From: Pirellulales bacterium
Lineage (GTDB): Bacteria > Planctomycetota > Planctomycetia > Pirellulales > S012-138
Length of the DNA: 64,000 nucleotides
NCBI GenBank assembly: GCA_028066245.1
Contig: JALCBR010000009.1
Location: 1 to 64,000 of the forward strand
Direction: 5' to 3'
Under the pieces are notes generated by a model, which worked only from the letters and a program-made list of their open reading frames with translations, had not been told where the DNA came from and did no database searches. How positions within the stretch are numbered: position 1 is the first letter of the stretch; each line of letters opens with the position of its first letter. Positions 9,182 through 16,691 of the stretch are shown piece by piece. Position numbers and translations under genes: made by a program.

Positions 9182-9783
9182 CGATGTTATCCATCGTTAG
9201 TGCGGCGGCGAGCCGAAAAGCGAGTGGACTGACTTTCTCGGTACTGCGAAGCGGTGGATGCCAGCGGTCTCGTACACGCACCGAAAGTGATCTGCTGTCG
9301 GAACCCGCGGAGAAGGCGCCCGCATCAGGGATTTGTCAGCCCATTGGTGAGCGACATCGAGGTTGGTGAATCAATCAGATGTTGCCGCATAAGGTGTAGT
9401 AGTCAGTACTTGATCTGACGAAGGGCATCCTAATTCCACACGATTGTCAGTTGAGTTTTGCTTAGCATTTTGTCTTTCACCAGTTGGCGCGGATCCTCGA
9501 AGAATTCTACAGTTCGCCTTTTCGCAAGAAGATCTACGCTACTTTATTGACGGCCGCGCGGCGTTTGGACCCTGTCTAATGGTCAGGCTGGAGGCTTGGA
9601 AGAAGGATCGTAGGTTTGTTCTCGTTCTTCTTGCTCCCCAAGTGAACGATGAGAAGATATGGTAGGAGGCTCCAAATGGGCAATCGTGACGTTACTGGTT
9701 CGCTACGGTCGAACTTTGGGAACGAGATCAGCTCGCAAGCGTCAAAGCTTGGATAACGTTTTCTTAGCCGAGAGGAGGAGTTC
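9182..9783. other. Mostly gene-free interval with a possible tiny ORF
   Basis: Short frames here lack ribosome-binding sites and coding character. One 33-codon stretch near 9479-9582, closed by TAA, reads like the tail of a real protein (segment ILEEFYSSPFRKKIY), so a decayed gene fragment is possible. The only well-initiated frame is the 26-codon ORF at 9676-9756. Confidence 0.4.
9676..9756 (+). CDS. Possible 26-residue leader peptide or small protein
   Basis: ATG at 9676 preceded by a perfect AGGAGG (9664-9669) at 6-nt spacing; the frame closes with TAA at 9754. The product (begins MGNRDVTGSL) has no recognisable domain. It ends 27 nt before the next gene, which has its own strong Shine-Dalgarno, so it could be a leader peptide or a small cotranscribed protein. 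Supported only by initiation signals. Confidence 0.3.
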   Translation: MGNRDVTGSLRSNFGNEISSQASKLG

Positions 9784-10212
9784 ATGTCTTTGCCGTCATC
9801 TTTGTATTTTGTTCTGGTCGTGATTTTCGCATCCACTCTGGACGTCCCAAGCGCGTTTGCGCAGGCTCCTATCGTTGCCGTCAGCGTGGAACCGAACGAG
9901 GACGTTTTCGAGAAATCGGGACACTCGAAGCCTCTGGTCCTTCAATCCAAGCAAGATGCGACGAAATATTTTGGCGAGAAACAACTTGCCAAACTGACAG
10001 ACCAAGTGGACTTCTCAAAACAGATGGTGCTCGTGTTTGCCTGGCGAGGAAGTGGGCAGGACAAGCTGGAGTACGTGGTGATGGAATCGTATCCAGAGCA
10101 GATCGCATTTTCCCATCAACCGGGACGGACGAGAGACCTACGTCCTCACGTGAAGGTCTTCGCGCTGCGGTCCAATGTGAAGTGGAGTTGCAAAAAGCAA
10201 CAAGGACAATAG
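9784..10212 (+). CDS. Small secreted protein of unknown function
   Basis: 142 residues with an evident signal peptide (about 27 residues, hydrophobic core LYFVLVVIFASTL, cleavage likely after AFA). The mature part contains a beta-strand-rich pattern including VDFSKQMVLVFAWRGSGQD and GRTRDLRPH, which resembles small conserved planctomycete secreted proteins I have seen described only as hypothetical. The start is supported by an excellent Shine-Dalgarno (GAGGAGGAG, 9772-9780). No neighbour suggests a pathway. Function not recognised. Confidence 0.7.
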   Translation: MSLPSSLYFVLVVIFASTLDVPSAFAQAPIVAVSVEPNEDVFEKSGHSKPLVLQSKQDATKYFGEKQLAKLTDQVDFSKQMVLVFAWRGSGQDKLEYVVMESYPEQIAFSHQPGRTRDLRPHVKVFALRSNVKWSCKKQQGQ

Positions 10213-10310
10213 CAAGCGCTGCGCGGTATGTGAGCAAGAATAGAGAGCTGCGTTTTGCCCTCACATTCCAGATGTTCCCATTGGTAGGCAAGAAACGCCA
10301 GCGATGAAGT

Positions 10311-10360
10311 GCGATATGCGGTAGCGGTTCACTTCAAAGTGAACCACTACCCGATATGCG
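10311..10360 (+). repeat. Near-perfect palindrome flanked by short direct repeats
   Basis: Arms GGTAGCGGTTCACTT (10320-10334) and AAGTGAACCACTACC (10337-10351) pair over 14 of 15 positions around a 2-nt centre. The flanks repeat GCGATATGCG (10311-10320) and CGATATGCG (10352-10360) in direct orientation, as a target-site duplication or repeat boundary would. It sits in the 230-nt gap before the oxidoreductase gene. Confidence 0.6.
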
Positions 10361-10444
10361 ATGATCGTGCAGGGCCAGGCGATTTGCTCTACGATAAGCC
10401 GCCAGCTCTGACACTCGCTCGCGTTAGTTCGTTTTCGCTGCGCT

Positions 10445-11755
10445 ATGATGAACTCCTCCCAGCCAGATGGTTTCACCGCCGCATCAACTACGGCGCCCGT
10501 CCACGCACTTCGTGCCGGGATGGTGGGGCAAGGCATGATCTGGGACGAAACGTATCGCCCCTTCTTTGACATGGCAGCGCGTCGCCCGCTATTTAACCCG
10601 TTGTTTGGCGCGTGCGACGTTGATTTGGTCGCCATCGCCAGCCGGACGGGATTGCGTGCTGAGCGATATCGGCAGACCAGCGGCGCACGCGGTTCGCAAA
10701 TGCAAAGCTTTGTGGAACCCGGTTCCGTTCCGCAATTGCTCCGCTCTGGCAACGTGAACTTTGTCTGCATTGCTACGCCGGATGACCGCCATTTTGACGC
10801 CTGCCGGCTGGTACTAGCTGCGGGTAAACACCTACTGGTGGAAAAGCCCAGCGTGCTCAAGCTCTCACAGCTTGAAGAACTTAACAGCTTGGCGGAAAAG
10901 AACGATGTGCTGGCCAAGGTGGTTTATCACAAGCTGTTCGATCCGGATCACAAAAAACTGCGGACGCTGGTGGCTGATGAAGATCTCCGGCACGTCAACA
11001 ACGGATATTGCAGCCTGCTGGAACCCAAGTCGATCAGCGAAAATCAATTCTCGGAGTGGATCAGCGGTCGCAACCCCGGCACATACGTTGCTGTGCACTA
11101 CATCAAGTTGATTGATTTCACTTTTGGCGGACGACTGAAGACCGTCCACTGCAACGGGCAGCGGGGACTTGTAGGACCCACAGACGGCGACACCTGGGAT
11201 TCTGTCCAGTTGCGGCTCACGTATGAGTACGCCGACGCCCGCGAAGCGACGTTTGATATTCATACGTCATGGGTCACGCCGGACAACTTCCCCGGATATG
11301 TCGAGCAGGAAGTACAGTTCCGCTTTGACAATGGTGTGTGGCTGGGTGATAGCCGCCGCCGCGGCGTTGAACTGACGATTGAGGACCGCACGCCGTCAGC
11401 GATCAAAACTTCGCTCAACAATCACTTTGCCACGGAGTTTGTGGAGCCGTGGGGCGAACGCCGCCGCCGTGGCTACGGCATTGAAGCGATTGCCCGATTT
11501 GCCCACGAAGTGGCGCACGTGGAGTTTGGCGGTGCCAAGAACGACCGCTCACAGCGGCTCCGCGCCATGCGCGAGCTGGCTTACAACGATCTCTCCGCGG
11601 ATCGGCAGGTCGTGGCCGCTGTGGAAGCGATGGAAGCGATTCTCGCGGCCGCTTCATCAGGCACGCCCGATTGCTTTGTTCGAGTTGAAGGAAACGCAGA
11701 ACGTTTGCTGCTGTTCATCCCCGGTAAGTCCGAACCGCGTGTGCTGCACAGTTGA
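10445..11755 (+). CDS. Gfo/Idh/MocA-family NAD(P)-dependent oxidoreductase
   Basis: Rossmann-fold sugar or inositol dehydrogenase-like enzyme, 436 residues. Visible: an N-terminal nucleotide-binding strand/loop (about 20-60, GMVGQGMIWDE), ATPDDRHFDA, and the family EKP motif in LLVEKPSVLKL (about 130-142), followed by the C-terminal substrate-binding sheet (150-360). These proteins are numerous in planctomycetes and act on sugars, uronates or amino-sugar derivatives; the substrate cannot be read from sequence. Two consecutive ATG codons (10445, 10448) are possible starts and neither has a strong ribosome-binding site. It converges with the VIT/VWA gene downstream and appears monocistronic. 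Confidence 0.85.
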   Translation: MMNSSQPDGFTAASTTAPVHALRAGMVGQGMIWDETYRPFFDMAARRPLFNPLFGACDVDLVAIASRTGLRAERYRQTSGARGSQMQSFVEPGSVPQLLRSGNVNFVCIATPDDRHFDACRLVLAAGKHLLVEKPSVLKLSQLEELNSLAEKNDVLAKVVYHKLFDPDHKKLRTLVADEDLRHVNNGYCSLLEPKSISENQFSEWISGRNPGTYVAVHYIKLIDFTFGGRLKTVHCNGQRGLVGPTDGDTWDSVQLRLTYEYADAREATFDIHTSWVTPDNFPGYVEQEVQFRFDNGVWLGDSRRRGVELTIEDRTPSAIKTSLNNHFATEFVEPWGERRRRGYGIEAIARFAHEVAHVEFGGAKNDRSQRLRAMRELAYNDLSADRQVVAAVEAMEAILAAASSGTPDCFVRVEGNAERLLLFIPGKSEPRVLHS

Positions 11756-11797
11756 GTTCTGACGAGGTTTGCGCATCGCGTCACTTCGTTCGGTGGA

Positions 11798-14700
11798 TCA
11801 CTCTTTGATCTTGACCGTCGCCACATCGTGCATTTCCTTGCCGTCGTTCAGCAACACAGAGTATGAGTTGACGGCTTCATCCGCCGTGCCCCAATCTTGA
11901 TAGACCTGCAGGAAGACGCGCGTTCGCGTGCTTGTTCGGTTGGCGTCTGTAGAGTAATAGTGAGCCTTGACCTGGAACGCGCCAGGGATGGCCTTCCGCA
12001 GCACGAACATTTCCGGACCGAAGCCCTGTGTGACGTCGGTGGTCAAGTGGCCGCCGATTCTTGTATTCGGGTGCGAGTAGTAGCATTCTTCGCCTGTCGG
12101 ATCAGTCACGTGCAGATCGACATCCGTGTTGTCCGTGTTCCAGGCCATGGTGATAACAAGCTCCGGCACGCCTAACCCATACTCGCTGCTGACTGAGTTC
12201 AATCGCGCGGCGGCAAACTCGGGCGCGGATGACTTCACCTTACCGGTGTCGATCTGCCTTAGCAGCCGCAGGTAATCTAGCCCGGCGATCTGACGGAACT
12301 CCCCGAACCGTGAGTCCCATTGCCCACGCACGGAGACTTCATAATACAACATGGCCAAGTCCGCGTTCCCTAGGGTTTCCGCACAGCGAGCCAGCGCGTG
12401 ATACGTCTGCGGTTCGTACGGTCTGGCCGCAGCTACTTGTCGGAACAACGGCAGTGCTTGGTCAGCACGGCCAAACTCTAACGCGGAATACGCGACATCA
12501 CGCAGCAGCACAAAGTCGCCAGGGCTGGATTCAATCAACGAAGAAAGCGCCACCAACGCGTCATCCGGGCCGGCTTCGCCCAGCCGACGCTTGGCTTCTG
12601 ACGTGATCTCGTCATAGTTGAGAGTTTCCGCCAGCAGTTCCGCATCTTGAAACCGCGTGGGGAGCTTGTCCCAAGTGATCAACCGTGGTTGCAGAGGTCG
12701 CGGACGCACTTGAAACGCTCCCTCAGGCAGGCTGCCCAACATCACTTCCAGCGACTGCGGAACCTGGAACTCCAAGCCCGGCATCTTTTCCAGCCGGGCC
12801 AGCCATGCCTCGAAATCGGCCTTGGCGTTCAAACGGCGATCCGCCGTTGCCGTGCGTGCGGCATCAATAACCGGCGAAGCAGCTTCCGAGGCCACGACGA
12901 ACGCATCGTCATCTGGCTCGATATTGAACCGCTCGTAGTCCTCTTCGGATTCCAACATCAATAGGGAGCACGTGCGTCCGGTGATGCGGAAGTGTCGCGC
13001 GTAGGCGGTGGCAATCGCTTCGGTCTCCGAAACAAACTCCTCCAGTCCGGCCACGGCCACTTGGCCATAATGCCGCGAGGCCATGTCGCTCAAGACAACA
13101 TGCTCAAAGGGGACTTTGACCGATTGTTCTTCCGTTCCCCTGCGGAGGTTCACCGTCAGCAAATTACCTGCTGACTCAGGCGCTCGGCCAACAACCTGTA
13201 ACGCAACGTCCGGATAGACGGTCTGCGGATTGCCGGCCAGCATCACATCTTGGCCGCCGGTTAGCGAAACGTCGATCAATTCCCACGGTTGACCCAGATG
13301 AGCGGTGGCGACCTTGGTGACCTGGTCCTCCGCGACAATGGAAAACACAGCACCACCTGTTGTCGAAGTCAGAGCGGTGAGCGTACGCAGGTCATCGCCG
13401 GCGGAGTTGGTTGTATAAGCGAACAGCGCACCTTCTGAAGACTCAAATGTGGCCGCCACAGCTTGAGCGTCACGCTCCCCCCACGTCATCGCGCCATCAG
13501 AAAGCAGGAAGTAATCAAACGGCTGAGATTTAATCTCCAGTAGCCAACGGGGATGAACAGCTTCGAAGGCGGCGTTGGACAGGTCGGTTGCACCCTCCAG
13601 CGCTAATGTCTGCGCATATTGCATCACAGCGTCGATATTCTCATCCGTGTTTTCCACGAACGATTCTTGCCACCAATGCGAATGCGCGTTGAAGAACAGC
13701 ACGGCAAACCGTGGCATTGTGTCACGGTTCTCCCGGAGCATGGTTTCCAACAACTGTAAATAGACATTGAAGCGGTCCGGATTGGCTGAGAGCGATGTAT
13801 CCAACAGGAAGATCGCGTCACGCGTCGTTTCTCTCTTTGTCACTTCCGGCAACTGCGGCGTAAACCGCCCAGAAAAGTAGTTTCCGGAATCAGCGTCCCC
13901 GCCGACCAGCAGCACGTTGCCGGTCTCTTCCATCCGCAATTCGACAATCTGATTAGGGTTTTCGACACGATAATGTTGCTGCACGTCATCAGAGAAAGCT
14001 TGCACTTCTGGTGAAATGCTCACGTTCACGCCATCCATCTTTGTGACGCGAAGGTCCAGCATCGCCTGCTTGGCGTATGGTGCGGCAAAGCGGTAAACCA
14101 AATCGCCTTGTTCTTCGGTCAGGTTGACGTCATAGCCAACCACAATGCGGTGCAACTTGCCCGGCTGCACAGGGAACACGCGCGCGGTGAACACGCCCGC
14201 CCCCGCCCATTCAACAAGCGCCGGATCAACGCGACGGCGGACGGTTTGCCCATAGGCAAAGGCGGCCTTTTCCCGTTGCACCATGCGCGCTTCTTTGGGT
14301 TCCACCCAGCTTCGCCTACGGTCAGCAATGATTCGCTTGGGATCCAGCGAGATCTGCCGCGAACGTTCGATATTGAAGAAGGCCGGTTCTGAGCCCAGAG
14401 CTTGCGTCAGGGATTGCGGCGAGGAATACACCGTCTCGCCAAACGCAAAGTAGTACAGGGACGCTTCCGGCGGCAGGCGGAGCCGGAAATCGGCCTCGCG
14501 AGTTGCGCCGCTGTCATTCATGAAATACAAATCCAACAGCACACGAGCACGGTAACCATCAACCTGCACGTTGGCCTGCATTCCTTCCAACGGCAATTCT
14601 TGGCCATCGCCAATCATCAGCCGCGAGGCGTTCGGCGTCAGCGGTGAACGTTTCCAGGTGGGAACGGCAGCACGAGGAGGGTGAGGCCTGACGTCATCCG

Positions 14701-15658
14701 TGGTGGGTTGAGCGCTGCGTTGGGCATGACTTTGTTGATCATGGCCGCCGCCGACATTCTGGTTAGCGCCATCACCGGCGGTGGAGTTGCTCATCTGTCC
14801 GCCACCGATGTCTCCTCCTCTTCCGGATCGATCGCCGTCTGCCTCATGAAGTCTCGGGGGCAGAGAGTGACGGAGGACCTCGAATGCGGAAATTCCACCG
14901 CCCGTAGGCCGCCCTTCGTCACCCACGGTGGAACCTCCGCCAAATGCTGGCATCAAATCACCGCCCGTATGATCACCAGGGCTTGCCGTTGGATCGGGAT
15001 GTGCCGTACTGGTGTCAGCGTTACTGGAACCAAAAGCTCCTGCCGCGGCGGAATCCATCGGCGCCGAGCGATAACTGCGGCTATCATCCGCCCCAGTCAT
15101 ATCACCTGAGACCGCCGACCCGCCGGCATCACTCGCCGGGGCAGGCTTGGTGGCAGCTTCCCGCTGTTCACCAAGCATCGCCAGCGGACTGTACTCTGGC
15201 GCTGCCAGGCTCAAGACAATAACCGCGCCAATCAACATACATGCCGCCACCGCGAGTGTGCTCAGCCAACCCGGACCGCGCTTGCTTGCGTTCATGTGAT
15301 TGCCTCGTGAAATTGTGGCCGCAGGCGGTCCGTCTTGATTCGTGCTGGAACCCTGACCGCTTTCGGATTGTCCTAACGCCTTCGCCAGGACCGCCTGAGA
15401 AATTCGTCCTGGCGTTGCGGGCTCATGCTTGGCCGTCTCATCACCACTGGCCTTGGCTTCCAGTTCTTCCAGCTCCGCGCGGCGGACTGAGCGAATCCGC
15501 GTGGCCAGACTAGCTGTCTCTCGCATGGCTTGCTCGATCTCAGCGCGCAATGGTTCCGCTGCTTCGGCCAACTCGCAGTCGAACGTGGCTTGCTCCTCAG
15601 GCAGGAGTTCTCCCAAGGCGGCCGCAGTGACGCGAGGATCATCAGGTGAAAGAGGCAT
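11798..15658 (-). CDS. Membrane-anchored VIT / VWA / TPR / DUF2135 protein with anti-sigma-like head
   Basis: 1286 residues. Residues 1-120 are hydrophilic and helical (LLPEEQATFDCELAEAAE) and resemble the cytoplasmic head of planctomycete anti-sigma factors; one transmembrane helix follows at about 131-152. A long low-complexity Gly/Ser/Asp linker (about 160-350) leads to a VIT domain (about 350-500), then a VWA domain with the MIDAS motif DTSLS (about 617), TPR-like repeats near 1030-1120 and a C-terminal DUF2135 domain (about 1170-1280, NTDNTDVDLHV). It starts 60 nt downstream of an ECF sigma gene on the same strand, implying a sigma / membrane-sensor pair. The large outer part probably binds protein or metal ligands; the signal is unknown. 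Confidence 0.88.
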   Translation of the reverse strand: MPLSPDDPRVTAAALGELLPEEQATFDCELAEAAEPLRAEIEQAMRETASLATRIRSVRRAELEELEAKASGDETAKHEPATPGRISQAVLAKALGQSESGQGSSTNQDGPPAATISRGNHMNASKRGPGWLSTLAVAACMLIGAVIVLSLAAPEYSPLAMLGEQREAATKPAPASDAGGSAVSGDMTGADDSRSYRSAPMDSAAAGAFGSSNADTSTAHPDPTASPGDHTGGDLMPAFGGGSTVGDEGRPTGGGISAFEVLRHSLPPRLHEADGDRSGRGGDIGGGQMSNSTAGDGANQNVGGGHDQQSHAQRSAQPTTDDVRPHPPRAAVPTWKRSPLTPNASRLMIGDGQELPLEGMQANVQVDGYRARVLLDLYFMNDSGATREADFRLRLPPEASLYYFAFGETVYSSPQSLTQALGSEPAFFNIERSRQISLDPKRIIADRRRSWVEPKEARMVQREKAAFAYGQTVRRRVDPALVEWAGAGVFTARVFPVQPGKLHRIVVGYDVNLTEEQGDLVYRFAAPYAKQAMLDLRVTKMDGVNVSISPEVQAFSDDVQQHYRVENPNQIVELRMEETGNVLLVGGDADSGNYFSGRFTPQLPEVTKRETTRDAIFLLDTSLSANPDRFNVYLQLLETMLRENRDTMPRFAVLFFNAHSHWWQESFVENTDENIDAVMQYAQTLALEGATDLSNAAFEAVHPRWLLEIKSQPFDYFLLSDGAMTWGERDAQAVAATFESSEGALFAYTTNSAGDDLRTLTALTSTTGGAVFSIVAEDQVTKVATAHLGQPWELIDVSLTGGQDVMLAGNPQTVYPDVALQVVGRAPESAGNLLTVNLRRGTEEQSVKVPFEHVVLSDMASRHYGQVAVAGLEEFVSETEAIATAYARHFRITGRTCSLLMLESEEDYERFNIEPDDDAFVVASEAASPVIDAARTATADRRLNAKADFEAWLARLEKMPGLEFQVPQSLEVMLGSLPEGAFQVRPRPLQPRLITWDKLPTRFQDAELLAETLNYDEITSEAKRRLGEAGPDDALVALSSLIESSPGDFVLLRDVAYSALEFGRADQALPLFRQVAAARPYEPQTYHALARCAETLGNADLAMLYYEVSVRGQWDSRFGEFRQIAGLDYLRLLRQIDTGKVKSSAPEFAAARLNSVSSEYGLGVPELVITMAWNTDNTDVDLHVTDPTGEECYYSHPNTRIGGHLTTDVTQGFGPEMFVLRKAIPGAFQVKAHYYSTDANRTSTRTRVFLQVYQDWGTADEAVNSYSVLLNDGKEMHDVATVKIKE

Positions 15659-15718
15659 GGCGCAGCAAAGGGGCTAGAGGGATGAGCAGCTAGAGACGAG
15701 CCAAAGGAACGAGGAAAT

Positions 15719-16375
15719 TCACAACTCGGCGGCAGCGAGACGTTTGGTCAGTGGGTGTTCACGGAGGGCTTTGAAAGCCCGGTGTGCGGTAACGCGGACA
15801 TTGACCTCGGTGCGGCCCGTCACGCCCGCAATCTCTCGATAGTTGAGACCGTCCGCCCACAGGTCGACCACTTCTTGCTGCCCGGCGGGAAGCTCAGACA
15901 TGATCCCTTTCAATGCTCGGCAAGTGTCTGACGTCTCGGCAGCAGCCTCCGGCGCGGTCTCGGTAGAACTGCGACGGTAGAGAGCCCCGGAAGCTGCGTC
16001 GTGCCCGTCCATGTCTCGGGTATCCACAGTTGGCATGCGTCCCGCCTGGCGTAAGAGGTCGATAGCTCGGTTGCGACAAACCCGGTACAGCCACTGCCCG
16101 ACGTGGCGAATCTCTCCGCACGATGTGCTGCTGACTTCCTGCTGTGTTTTGGCATCTGTGCCTGCGAGCGCGGTGTGTTTCCCCACAGGCGAACTGCCCC
16201 CATCGCCTGTCGGCAAGACTTCAGAACACAGTTTCAGGAAAGCAAACTGCACCACATCCGCGGCTGTTTCCTGGTCGGCCACAATCCGCTCCGTATAGCG
16301 CAGCAAACGAACCTCGTACTCGTGCAGTACGCTCTCCACCCACCTACGCGGATTGCCGTTTCCCGAAGGGTCCAT
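15719..16375 (-). CDS. ECF-type RNA polymerase sigma factor
   Basis: 218 residues. Sigma region 2 is seen near 20-60 (LLRYTERIVADQETAADVVQ), with a region 2.4-like segment (VGQWLYRVCRNRAIDLLR), and region 4 near 155-205 (LPAGQQEVVDLWADGLNYRE, then a helix-turn-helix ending VRVTAHRAFKALR). The insert between regions 2 and 4 is longer than usual. It lies immediately upstream of the VIT/VWA gene, whose cytoplasmic head is the likely anti-sigma partner. ATG at 16375; no clear autoregulatory promoter was identified. Confidence 0.9.
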   Translation of the reverse strand: MDPSGNGNPRRWVESVLHEYEVRLLRYTERIVADQETAADVVQFAFLKLCSEVLPTGDGGSSPVGKHTALAGTDAKTQQEVSSTSCGEIRHVGQWLYRVCRNRAIDLLRQAGRMPTVDTRDMDGHDAASGALYRRSSTETAPEAAAETSDTCRALKGIMSELPAGQQEVVDLWADGLNYREIAGVTGRTEVNVRVTAHRAFKALREHPLTKRLAAAEL

Positions 16376-16691
16376 ATTGTCAGGTCATCAGCTTGCTGTC
16401 CGTCTGACTTGGATGACGTGGCCACACGCGGCCCGTTACGGTGAATCCAGAAAACCGGCTGTGCTATGAGTTGCCCGATGGTCTTGAGGACGTGACAGCA
16501 CCACAGTCACTGCTGCCAAAGAGCAGTCTCTTGCCGACATTACCCGCATTCTCCCGTTGGCGGACTCTTCGTATTGAAGCGGATGCTCGCCTTGTGCCGA
16601 TTGTAGCCAACAAGTAGATAAATGTGCTTTTTCCGGGCCGACCCCGGCCCCGCGCGCGGGACGCCGCGCGCTCCTCGCTGGCAGGGACGCT
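16376..16691. other. Divergent intergenic region, sigma gene / exeA-like gene
   Basis: About 316 nt between divergent genes; must contain promoters for both but no consensus pair was recognised. Close to the right-hand gene is a GC-rich hairpin GCGCGCGG (16652-16659) / CCGCGCGC (16664-16671) ending 20 nt before its ATG, close enough to influence ribosome access. Confidence 0.5.

Noticed and set aside
16652-16671. GC-rich hairpin just before the ExeA-like gene considered as a terminator
   Set aside because: No U-tract follows and the position suggests translation-related structure at most.
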